Below are positions 1-6,236 of a DNA stretch of 15,733 bases, in pieces. Under the pieces are notes generated by a model that saw only the letters and a list, made by a program, of their open reading frames with translations, was not told where the DNA came from and ran no database searches. Positions within the stretch are counted from its first letter, which is position 1. Every line of letters starts with the position of its first letter. The DNA is from UCB3 sp964415605 (lineage in GTDB: Bacteria; Chloroflexota; Anaerolineae; Epilineales; Epilineaceae): the NCBI GenBank assembly GCA_964415605.1, contig CAYQBA010000112.1, positions 1-15,733 on the forward strand, in the 5' to 3' direction. The translations under genes and the position numbers were made by a program.

Positions 1-98
1 GGGATGCCTCGGCGCTGCTGCGGCGCGGCGGCCCCGGGGCGCTCGCGGCGGAGATCCGCCAGTACCGCGCCTGGAAGCGCCTCGGCGGGGACGGGTGA
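1..98 (+). CDS. 3' end of an unidentified CDS (partial)
   Basis: The reading frame that enters at base 3 stays open to a TGA at 96-98 and encodes about 31 residues, rich in Ala, Arg and Gly, ending in a short basic tail (YRAWKRLGGDG). The start lies outside the window. The stop overlaps the GTG start of the next gene (GTGA, 95-98), so the two genes are probably co-transcribed and translationally coupled. Because the downstream gene is a GT2 glycosyltransferase, this may be the tail of another glycan-assembly enzyme, but the visible piece carries no diagnostic motif and I do not assign a function. The other open frames across this stretch are compositional shadows. Confidence 0.6.
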   Translation, partial: DASALLRRGGPGALAAEIRQYRAWKRLGGDG

Positions 99-1150
99 CC
101 CCCTCCGATCGGCGCGTGGCCGTTGTCGTGGTCACGTGGAACGGGCGCGCGCATCTGACGCGGTGCCTGCCGGCGTTGGCCGCCCAGTCGTGTCCGGGCG
201 TCGAGGTGGTCGTGGCCGACAACGGCTCGACGGATGGCACCGTCGCGTGGCTGGCCGAGGCCTGGCCGGCGGTGCGTGTGCTGGATCTGGGCGCCAACCT
301 CGGGTTCGCGGAAGCCAACAACCGGGCCATCCGCGCCACCGACGCGCCATGGGTCGCCCTGCTCAACAACGACACGCTGCCGGATGTTGGGTGGATCGCG
401 GCCATGATGGCCGCGGCCGCCGGCGATCCCCGCATCGGCGCGGTCGCCAGCCGGATGCTGTTCATGGACGACCCCGGGATGATCAACTCCGCTGGGATCG
501 CCGTCGACCGGGCCGGGATCGCCTGGGATCGGCTGGGCGGCGCGCCGACGGCCGATGGCGACGCACCGGCCGAGGTCTTCGGCGCGTCCGCCGGCGCGGC
601 GCTCTTCCGCCGCGCGGCCCTCGACGACGTCGCCGAGCCCGGGCCGGGCGGCGTGCCGGCTGTGTTCGACCCACGGTTCTTCATGTACCTCGAGGATGTC
701 GACCTGGCCTGGCGCTTGCGGCTCCGGGGCTGGCGGTGCGCCTACGCGCCGGCGGCCCGCGTGCTGCACCACGGCAGCGCGTCGGCGCGCGAGGGTTCGC
801 CGTTCAAGAACCGCCTCCTGGCCCGCAACAAGGTGTGGACGGTCGTCAAGAACTACCCGCTCGGCCCCCTGCTGTGGTGGTGGCCCGTGATCCTCGCATA
901 TGATCTCGGCAGCGCGCCCTACCGGCTCCTCTTCCAGGGGCAGACGGCCGCCGCGCGCGGCCGGCTGGATGCCATGACGGGCATCGGCCCCGCCTTGCGC
1001 CAGCGCCGCTGGATTCAGGCGCGCCGAACCGCGCCGTGGGCGTGGATCGCGGGCTGCCTGTCACCCGTGGCCTCGCCGTGGGCCGTGCTGCGCCGCTATC
1101 GGCACCTCGGCGCGCGCGGCGCGCCGGCGCGGCCGGCCGATCAGCGGTAG
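95..1150 (+). CDS. GT2-family glycosyltransferase (rhamnosyltransferase/WbbL-like)
   Basis: A 351-residue protein that probably transfers a sugar from a nucleotide-sugar donor to a growing cell-surface glycan at the cytoplasmic face of the membrane. The N-terminus has the GT-A fold pattern VAVVVVTWNG, followed by the nucleotide-binding block VVADNGSTDGT with Asp42. The metal-binding equivalent of DXD is NND at residues 91-93 (LLNNDTLPD). Further on are a GASAGAALFRR stretch and MYLEDVDLAWRLRLRGW, where Glu200-Asp201 and Asp203 lie in the usual acceptor/catalytic region, then a conserved HHGSAS. This order is typical of COG1216-type rhamnosyltransferases; donor and acceptor cannot be read from the sequence. 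The GTG start at 95 is chosen because it overlaps the upstream stop and gives a full-length N-terminus. The last ten bases overlap, tail to tail, the minus-strand gene ending at 1141. Confidence 0.9.
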   Translation: MTPSDRRVAVVVVTWNGRAHLTRCLPALAAQSCPGVEVVVADNGSTDGTVAWLAEAWPAVRVLDLGANLGFAEANNRAIRATDAPWVALLNNDTLPDVGWIAAMMAAAAGDPRIGAVASRMLFMDDPGMINSAGIAVDRAGIAWDRLGGAPTADGDAPAEVFGASAGAALFRRAALDDVAEPGPGGVPAVFDPRFFMYLEDVDLAWRLRLRGWRCAYAPAARVLHHGSASAREGSPFKNRLLARNKVWTVVKNYPLGPLLWWWPVILAYDLGSAPYRLLFQGQTAAARGRLDAMTGIGPALRQRRWIQARRTAPWAWIAGCLSPVASPWAVLRRYRHLGARGAPARPADQR

Positions 1151-1890
1151 GTCGGCGGCCGCATGATCCGGCGGACCAGCCGCGGGGCCAGGATGCCCAG
1201 GAGCGCGCCGATCAACAGAAAGAAGATGCCGCGCCAGGTCTGGTCGATGAACTGAAACGTCAACCAGTACGCGATCGGGGGAAACGTGTAGGTCTGGTAG
1301 ATGTCGCGCAGCAGGTAGGTGATCCCGAGTGCCACCGCCACCCCGGCCGTGACCACGATGCCGAAGACCTTGGCCAGGTCACCGCCCGACAACGGGGCGA
1401 CGGATGGCCGGTCATCTCGCGCCGCCGGCCCGAACGGGAATGGCCCGAGGCGCGCCGCCTCGGAGGCCTCCTCGGCGACGTACCGGATCGCCGCCGCCAG
1501 ATCCGGCGCGACGCTGACGGCCTTCCACGCCGGCTCCTCCGGCCCCAACACGTCGTCGAGCAGGCGGTCGCCGAGCACCACCACGGCCCGGCAGCCATGC
1601 TCGGCGGCACAGGCCGCGTCCCGGCCATCGCGGCACACCACGAAGGCGCCGGCGATCCCACCGTCCGGGAGGCCGCGCCCGGCGCCGGCGGTCCACACCG
1701 GGTCGCTGCCGGTCAGGCGGTCCGACGCCAGCGCCATCTGGCGCCATCCGGCATCGACCGGACCGGGCGGCGCCGCACCGGCCGGCGCGAGGACGATCGG
1801 CTCGATTCCATGCGACGCCAGCCAGCCGAGGGCGCTGCCGCCGCCTGGATCCGCGGCCACGACGTCGGACAGGATGAATGCCGTGTGCAC
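1141..1890 (-). CDS. Membrane protein with degenerate HAD-like N-terminal domain and two TM helices
   Basis: A 249-residue protein starting at a GTG (1888-1890); no good Shine-Dalgarno is visible. Residues 1-170 have an alternating beta/alpha pattern: FILSDVV at the start, then VVCRDGRDAACAAEHGCRAVVVLGDR followed by an Asp-rich turn and DLAAAIRYVAEE. This resembles the C-terminal half of HAD phosphatases (GD-x-x-D-x-x-A-A-x-x-A-G), but the DxD nucleophile motif expected near the N-terminus is absent (Ser8-Asp9-Val-Val), so a working phosphatase is doubtful. Residues about 176-194 and 221-238 are hydrophobic and look like two transmembrane helices, and the C-terminus is basic (RLVRRIMRPP), consistent with a cytoplasmic tail. 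The neighbouring GT2 gene suggests envelope glycan metabolism, but the gene is convergent with it, so that link is weak. The domain assignment is inference; the membrane anchor is clear. Confidence 0.65.
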   Translation of the reverse strand: MHTAFILSDVVAADPGGGSALGWLASHGIEPIVLAPAGAAPPGPVDAGWRQMALASDRLTGSDPVWTAGAGRGLPDGGIAGAFVVCRDGRDAACAAEHGCRAVVVLGDRLLDDVLGPEEPAWKAVSVAPDLAAAIRYVAEEASEAARLGPFPFGPAARDDRPSVAPLSGGDLAKVFGIVVTAGVAVALGITYLLRDIYQTYTFPPIAYWLTFQFIDQTWRGIFFLLIGALLGILAPRLVRRIMRPPTYR

Positions 1891-2313
1891 GCCGCCAACA
1901 ATAGCACAGTGCCTGGCGCCAGCCGGTCCGCTTGCCCGGAGCGGTCGTGGTCGGAACGGTCGCGGTCGACCCGGTCGGAGCCGCGACCTGTAACAAGCCG
2001 TATACTATGTTCATAGGCCCAAGTCGCCGCAATCGGTGTATATTAAGAAAGTGTTCAGATGACGCGGTGGCCAACGCTGGCGACGGCGCGATGCTTTCCC
2101 CAACCGGTGGGTATATTCCCGCGATATGCATGGGCAATGCGGTGGCGGGTAGCCGGGATGCCTCGCGTCGGCGACGGTGCTGCGTCTCGTGGCCCATCAT
2201 CCGGACACCGTGATGCGGATCTTTCCCGCTGTCGGCAAGCGCTCATGAACCGGATCGCCCACGGAGGGGGCGGCGGAGGCGCGGATCGGATCGCCGATCC
2301 TCGGTGGCGGCGG
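1891..2313. other. Divergent intergenic region, AT-richer patch
   Basis: I see no convincing gene between the minus-strand membrane protein and the sigma-54 promoter at 2314. Open frames here have no coherent protein character. Bases about 1985-2060 and 2085-2130 are clearly AT-richer than the rest of the window and hold -10-like hexamers (TATACT at 2001-2006, TATATT at 2039-2044), none with a well-spaced -35 box, so housekeeping promoters for either strand are possible but unproven. A loose dyad (CATCA 2195-2199, TGATG 2211-2215) is centred about 110 bases upstream of the -24 element, a usual enhancer distance, but it is short enough to be chance. Confidence 0.5.
2283..2300. repeat. Perfect 7-4-7 dyad upstream of sigma-54 promoter
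   Basis: GGATCGG (2283-2289) and its exact reverse complement CCGATCC (2294-2300) flank four bases. The dyad ends 13 bases before the -24 box of the kinase promoter. It could be an operator or regulator half-site pair. It is closer to the promoter than a normal NtrC-type enhancer, and short dyads are common in DNA this GC-rich, so the role is open. Confidence 0.35.
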
Positions 2314-2328
2314 TGGCACAGGACTTGC
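2314..2328 (+). promoter_or_regulatory. Sigma-54 promoter (-24/-12) for kinase-regulator genes
   Basis: TGGCAC (2314-2319), five bases, TTGC (2325-2328). This fits the TGGCAC-N5-TTGC consensus exactly, with ten bases between the -24 GG and the -12 GC. Transcription would begin near 2339-2341, leaving a leader of about 145 bases before the kinase start at 2486. The regulator encoded by the second gene is itself a sigma-54 activator, so autoregulation is plausible. Only one other exact match occurs in the window, at 5806. Confidence 0.75.
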
Positions 2329-2470
2329 GAATGACGACGGGCCCGACGTGCTGGCGAAGTGAGCCGCTCCTTGCTTCGGCCGCGCCCGCCGGTGCTCACA
2401 TCCGCGCCTGGATCGCCGTGGAGCAAGCACCACACCCGCGACCGTAAACGACATATCCGTTCTACTTCCG

Positions 2471-2477
2471 AAGGAGG
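2471..2477 (+). promoter_or_regulatory. Strong Shine-Dalgarno for histidine kinase
   Basis: AAGGAGG sits eight bases before the ATG at 2486. It is the strongest ribosome binding site in the window and fixes the kinase start. Confidence 0.85.
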
Positions 2478-2485
2478 CCGCCCCA

Positions 2486-4150
2486 ATGTCCCTCCCCCGC
2501 CTCCCGCTGGTCGTGTCCTCGGAACGCCGGCTCCCGCCCTTGGCAGCGGAGAAGCCGGCGGTTCAGATGGATGTGCGCACCCGTGTGATCACGGATGCCA
2601 ACCCGGCCCTGGCGGCCCTGTTGGGTCGTCCGGCCGATGCCTTGATCGGCCGACCGCTGTCCGACCTGTGGTTGCCGCACGAGCGTGACGCCGTCATGCG
2701 CCGCTTCGACGACGTCGTGCTCTTCGGGCACGACAGCTTCGCCGCCGTGGCGTTGGCGTGCGCCGAGGATCGCCTCGTGTGGACCGACATCGATGCCCGC
2801 TACGCCTATCGCGGTGGCCAGCGCATCGAGGCCACCCTCACCCCTCTCCGATTCGCCGATGCTTCGAAGGCCGGCGCAGCCCGGATCGCGGCACCGGCCA
2901 TGGCCACGGATGCCGCGGCCGCCCCGTGCCCATGGCGCCCCGCGGCCGAGCCCGTCGCGACCAGGTCGTTGGTGACCACCGTCTCCCATGCCCCGGCCTT
3001 GGCCGGTGACGCGGTGTTCGACGCGGCCGCCGCGGTGTTCGACCAGCCGGCGCCCGTGCCGTTGGCCGAGGCCCTCCCCGGCGCCGCCGATCGACGCGCG
3101 GCGCCGGTGCGCTCGCCGTCGCCTCCACGCGCGGGGAGCCTGGTGCTCGATGCGCTCCAGGCCGGCGGCATCGCGGCCGTGTGGGTCGGCGCCGACGGCC
3201 TGGCGGCGGATGCGACCCCACGGGTCCAGGAGATCCTCGGCCAGCCGGTCGCGTTGCTGAAGGGCCACTCGCTCAAGCGGTGGCTGCAGATGTCGCCGCT
3301 CGCGCGCACGGCGCTCAAGACCGCGCGCACCCGCGGCGAGCGCCAGACGGTGCTGGCGACATCGCCCTCCGGCGGTCAGATCGTGGTCGAGTGGGTGCCC
3401 GACAACGATCTCGGGGCGGGCTACGCGCTGCTGCTGGACGACGCGCCCGATACCGAGCAGAACGGAAGCATCCGGTTCAAGTCGCAGCTCGTCTCGCTCG
3501 TGGCCCACGACATGCGCGACTCGCTCGCCGCGGTCTACTGCGGCCTGCGCATGCTGGTCGACGATCTGCCGGACGACCACCCCCAGCGCGAGACGGCGAC
3601 CCAGTCGCTGGCCGAGTGCCAGCGGGTCAACCGTATCCTCGAGGACGTCCTGGCGGCCTCGCGCCCGGGCAACCTGGTCGAGGTCGACCTCGACGTCGAC
3701 GCCGTCACGCGCGCAATGGTGGCGCGCTACCAGCCGCGCGCCGCGTCACGCTCGATCGCGCTCGAAGTCGACCTTGCGTCCGGCGCCCGTGTGTTGGCCG
3801 ACCTTTCGAGCCTCGAGCGGGCGCTCGGCAACTTGATCGAGAACGCCTTGGACGCCACGACGCCGCATGGCCGCATCACCGTCGCGACGGCGCGCGAGGA
3901 TCGCGGCGCTCCTGGCGTCCGGGTCTCGGTCGCCGACACCGGCGTCGGCATCAAGGAGGAGACGCGCCCGAACGTGTTCGAGCCCTTCTTCACCGACAAG
4001 GCGCACGGCACCGGGCTGGGCCTGGCGATCACCCGGCGCATCGCCCTGGCGCATCACGGACACATCGACTTCGACACCGAAGAAGGCTGCGGCACCACGT
4101 TCCACCTGTGGCTGCCCCGCATCGTCCCCCCGCGCGGAGGTGAGGCTTGA
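2486..4150 (+). CDS. Soluble PAS-domain sensor histidine kinase (NtrB-like)
   Basis: A 554-residue protein with no membrane segment, so it should sense a cytoplasmic signal and phosphorylate the regulator encoded next to it. Residues about 25-118 form a PAS domain (DANPALAALLGRPADALIGR). An Ala/Pro-rich linker of roughly 100 residues follows, then a weaker second PAS-like region at about 215-320. The HisKA region carries the phospho-acceptor His341 in AHDMRDSL. The ATPase has the N box NLIENALDAT with Asn453, the G1 box ADTGVGI with Asp484, an F box FEPFF and the G2 box GTGLGLAI. The H box is unusual: Asp345 and Ser346 replace the usual Asn/Thr and Pro after the histidine. The ATG has a perfect Shine-Dalgarno, and the stop overlaps the start of the regulator by four bases. 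The ligand of the PAS domains is unknown. Confidence 0.92.
   Translation: MSLPRLPLVVSSERRLPPLAAEKPAVQMDVRTRVITDANPALAALLGRPADALIGRPLSDLWLPHERDAVMRRFDDVVLFGHDSFAAVALACAEDRLVWTDIDARYAYRGGQRIEATLTPLRFADASKAGAARIAAPAMATDAAAAPCPWRPAAEPVATRSLVTTVSHAPALAGDAVFDAAAAVFDQPAPVPLAEALPGAADRRAAPVRSPSPPRAGSLVLDALQAGGIAAVWVGADGLAADATPRVQEILGQPVALLKGHSLKRWLQMSPLARTALKTARTRGERQTVLATSPSGGQIVVEWVPDNDLGAGYALLLDDAPDTEQNGSIRFKSQLVSLVAHDMRDSLAAVYCGLRMLVDDLPDDHPQRETATQSLAECQRVNRILEDVLAASRPGNLVEVDLDVDAVTRAMVARYQPRAASRSIALEVDLASGARVLADLSSLERALGNLIENALDATTPHGRITVATAREDRGAPGVRVSVADTGVGIKEETRPNVFEPFFTDKAHGTGLGLAITRRIALAHHGHIDFDTEEGCGTTFHLWLPRIVPPRGGEA
4136..4143 (+). promoter_or_regulatory. Shine-Dalgarno supporting TTG start of regulator
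   Basis: GGAGGTGA lies inside the last codons of the kinase gene; its GGAGG core (4136-4140) is six bases before the TTG at 4147. It supports the TTG that overlaps the kinase stop (TTGA) and implies translational coupling. Confidence 0.75.
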
Positions 4151-5601
4151 GCGGATCGCATACCATCTTGATCGCCGAGGACAGCGACCTCACGCGCCAG
4201 TTCATGGAACGCGCCCTGCGCTCCGAGGGCTACGAGGTCATCGCGGTGACCAACGTCCCCGACGGCCAGGCCGCCATCGAGACCCAGTCGATCGACCTGG
4301 CGATCTGCGATCTCGGGCTCGGCAACCGGGACGGTCGCGAGCTCCTGGACACGGTGCAGGAGGTATCGCCCGAGGTGCCGGTGGTCATCGTCACCGCCAA
4401 CGACACCGCGGTGCGCGCGGTGGAGCTGCTGCGGCGCGGCGCGTACGACTACGTCGTCAAGCCGGTCGGGCCGAGCGACCTGCTGATGTTGGCGCGCCGC
4501 GGCGTCGAGCTGTGCACCGCGCGCCGCGCGCTGGGCGTGTTGCGCGACGTGCGCAAGCGCGCCGCCAGCGGCTGGGACGTCGGCGAGACCGCCCGGATGC
4601 GCACCATCGAGGGCCTCGTGAACCGCTTCGCGCCGACGAACGCGGGCGTCCTGATCCAGGGGGCCAGCGGCACCGGCAAGGAGGCCGTGGCCCAGGCGCT
4701 GCACGACCGGTCGAACCGCTCGGAGGGCGCGTTCATCGCGGTCAACTGCGCCGCCATCGCCGAGAACCTGCTCGAGAGCGAGCTCTTCGGGCACGAGCGG
4801 GGCGCGTTCACCAGCGCCCACGCGATGCGTCGCGGCCTGCTCGAGCTGGCGCACCGGGGGACGTTGTTCCTCGACGAGGTGACGATGATGTCGATGGAGA
4901 TGCAGGCGAAGCTCCTCCGGGCGCTGCAGGAGTTCAAGTTCCGGCGCGTCGGGGGCCAGAAGGAGATCCACGTCGACGTCCGCATCATCTCGGCCTCCAA
5001 CCGCAGCGTCGTCGAGGCCATCGAGGCGGGCGAGTTCCGCCACGACCTCTTCTACCGGCTGTGCGTGTTGACCATCGAGCTCCCGGCCTTGAAGGACCGC
5101 GTCGCGGACATCCCGTTCTTCGTCCACAAGTTCATCGGCGAGCTCCGCGAGAAGACCGGGACGTCGGTCACCGGGGTCAGCGAGGCGGCGCTGTGGTCGC
5201 TGTGCCGTTACGAGTGGCCCGGCAACATCCGCGAGCTGCGCAACGCCGTCGAGCGCGCGGTGATCTTCGCCACCGGCGAGGATCGGATCGACGTGATCCA
5301 CCTGCCCGAGACGGTCCGCCAGGCGGCGGCCGACACCGGGCGGCCGAGCGCCAACGGGGCGTCGAAGGATCCCACCGCGGCCCCGCCGGGCAACGGCGCC
5401 GGGCACCATGGCCTGCCGGCCACCCTTCCGCCGGACGGCCTCGACCTCAAGGCCGCGGGCGCCGCGTGGGAGCGGTCGTTGGTCGAGCAGGCCCTGGCGC
5501 GAACCGACGGCAACCAGAGCGCCGCCGCCCGGCTGCTGGGCCTGTCGCGCGACGAGCTGCGCTACCGGGTGGACAAGCTCTTGACCAACGCCGTGGCGTA
5601 G
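4147..5601 (+). CDS. NtrC-family sigma-54-dependent response regulator
   Basis: A 484-residue regulator close to the usual NtrC length, starting at TTG. Residues about 6-120 are a receiver domain with the acid pair Glu11-Asp12, phospho-acceptor Asp55 (ICDLGLGNRDG) and the Lys of VVKPVG. The AAA+ domain has Walker A GASGTGKE (172-179), Walker B LFLDE with Asp243-Glu244, an arginine-finger region RHDLFYRL and the LPALKDRVADIP segment typical of the family. The sigma-54 contact loop reads GAFTSA (219-224) rather than GAFTGA. After a Gly/Pro-rich linker, a Fis-type helix-turn-helix closes the protein (GNQSAAARLLGLSRDELRYR, from residue 455). It probably binds DNA as an oligomer and activates the sigma-54 promoters at 2314 and 5806, which flank the kinase-regulator pair. 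Its partner is almost certainly the overlapping kinase gene. The function class is secure; the targets are inferred. Confidence 0.95.
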   Translation: MSGSHTILIAEDSDLTRQFMERALRSEGYEVIAVTNVPDGQAAIETQSIDLAICDLGLGNRDGRELLDTVQEVSPEVPVVIVTANDTAVRAVELLRRGAYDYVVKPVGPSDLLMLARRGVELCTARRALGVLRDVRKRAASGWDVGETARMRTIEGLVNRFAPTNAGVLIQGASGTGKEAVAQALHDRSNRSEGAFIAVNCAAIAENLLESELFGHERGAFTSAHAMRRGLLELAHRGTLFLDEVTMMSMEMQAKLLRALQEFKFRRVGGQKEIHVDVRIISASNRSVVEAIEAGEFRHDLFYRLCVLTIELPALKDRVADIPFFVHKFIGELREKTGTSVTGVSEAALWSLCRYEWPGNIRELRNAVERAVIFATGEDRIDVIHLPETVRQAAADTGRPSANGASKDPTAAPPGNGAGHHGLPATLPPDGLDLKAAGAAWERSLVEQALARTDGNQSAAARLLGLSRDELRYRVDKLLTNAVA

Positions 5602-5614
5602 GCCACGCGTGTTT

Positions 5615-5633
5615 TTCCCCGGCCAACGGGGAA
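5615..5633. repeat. Short stem-loop after the regulator stop
   Basis: TTCCCCG (5615-5621) and CGGGGAA (5627-5633) can form a perfect seven-base stem with a five-base loop, 13 bases after the regulator stop. A T run (5612-5616) precedes rather than follows the stem on the plus strand, so it is not a canonical intrinsic terminator. It may be a weak or factor-assisted end or an mRNA-stabilising hairpin. Confidence 0.4.
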
Positions 5634-5676
5634 TCGACCGCGGCGGCGGCTGGCGTGCCGCCCCGCGCGGGGACGT

Positions 5677-5734
5677 CGGGCGGGGGTGCCCGGGGCGACA
5701 TCGGCGGCGATGCGCACCCTGGCACCCCCGCCCG
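5677..5734. promoter_or_regulatory. Long inverted repeat, candidate activator-binding enhancer
   Basis: The arm CGGGCGGGGGTGCC (5677-5690) is matched exactly by its reverse complement (5721-5734) across a 30-base spacer. The centre lies about 100 bases upstream of the -24 box at 5806 and about 125 upstream of the predicted start site, the usual range for NtrC-type enhancer sites. The arms could bind two dimers of the adjacent regulator. The alternative is an RNA hairpin ending the kinase-regulator transcript, but no T run follows it. Confidence 0.45.
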
Positions 5735-5749
5735 CGTCATGTGGCCTCT

Positions 5750-5767
5750 GTCGGCCGACCGGCCGAC
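5750..5767. repeat. Perfect 7-4-7 dyad upstream of second sigma-54 promoter
   Basis: GTCGGCC (5750-5756) and GGCCGAC (5761-5767) flank GACC. Arm and spacer lengths equal those of the dyad before the first sigma-54 promoter, but the base sequence differs. A smaller dyad, CGCCC-GAC-GGGCG (5769-5781), follows at once. Possible operator; chance is not excluded at this base composition. Confidence 0.3.
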
Positions 5768-5805
5768 CCGCCCGACGGGCGACACGCCCCCGGCCGCGGG
5801 CCGGG

Positions 5806-5820
5806 TGGCACGCTCCTTGC
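5806..5820 (+). promoter_or_regulatory. Sigma-54 promoter (-24/-12) for the NACHT-TPR/peptidase cluster
   Basis: TGGCACG (5806-5812), four bases, TTGC (5817-5820) followed by AA: a full match to the TGGCACG-N4-TTGC core. The predicted start site is near 5832, giving a leader of about 60 bases before the ATG at 5893. It lies directly downstream of the gene for a sigma-54 activator and is the only evident promoter before a run of four same-strand genes. Confidence 0.85.
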
Positions 5821-5892
5821 AAGGATCGGGGCGACGGCGGACCGCCGCCGTGCCCGTGGTAAACTGTCGATTCAACAAGGTGGCGAGGCAAG

Positions 5893-6213
5893 ATGCAGCC
5901 TGAATGGTCTCTCATGATTCGTCATGGCATGGCAATCCTGCTGTTCGTGCTCGGTCTGGCGGCGTGCGCGGCCGGCATGTGGTTGATGTTGGCCCGGGAG
6001 TATCAGCAGACCTTGAAGGGCATCTCGGCGCAATCGAATCGGTTGCACGCCCGTTCGCTGAGCGAGATCGGCGTCGGTCCGGTGCTCGATGCCTCGGCCC
6101 GTCTGATCGACGCGGTCAACCAGCTCATCCGGACCGCGATGGGCATCGGTGCCTTCCTCAGCCTGCTCGGTGCTGGGATGTGTGTGGTCGCCTTCTGGAT
6201 CCTCTCGATCTAG
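5893..6213 (+). CDS. Small two-helix membrane protein, function unknown
   Basis: A 106-residue protein that I do not recognise. Residues about 13-34 and 82-104 are strongly hydrophobic and should span the membrane; the middle 45 residues are polar and look amphipathic (LHARSLSEIG, LDASARLIDAVNQLIR). The first hydrophobic stretch contains LAAC (22-25), which resembles a lipobox, but the hydrophobic run continues after the Cys, so a plain transmembrane helix is more likely than a lipoprotein. The ATG at 5893 is chosen because AAGGTGG lies nine bases before it; a later ATG (5914) has no Shine-Dalgarno. It is the first gene after the sigma-54 promoter and lies 23 bases before the giant NACHT-TPR gene. 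A membrane anchor, receptor or effector role in that system is possible; nothing in the sequence decides between them. Confidence 0.8.
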   Translation: MQPEWSLMIRHGMAILLFVLGLAACAAGMWLMLAREYQQTLKGISAQSNRLHARSLSEIGVGPVLDASARLIDAVNQLIRTAMGIGAFLSLLGAGMCVVAFWILSI

Positions 6214-6236
6214 CCCCCCTCCTCAGGAGTGTTCCG

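Noticed and set aside
2331..2447. A short ATG frame beginning next to the -12 box
   Set aside because: The ATG lies before the predicted sigma-54 start site near 2340, so it would not be on the transcript, and its product has no recognisable character.
5612..5633. Intrinsic terminator after the regulator gene
   Set aside because: The hairpin is real, but the T run precedes it on the plus strand and the minus-strand reading ends in A residues, so it fails the terminator pattern both ways.
3867..5903. A 678-codon plus-strand frame across the kinase-regulator junction
   Set aside because: It covers two well-supported genes in another frame, and its translation is Arg/Pro/Ala-rich without motifs.
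5904..6236. Upstream extension of the NACHT-TPR frame by 111 codons
   Set aside because: It overlaps the membrane-protein gene and lacks coherent protein character; the ATG at 6237 has AGGAG at good spacing and begins before the NACHT domain.
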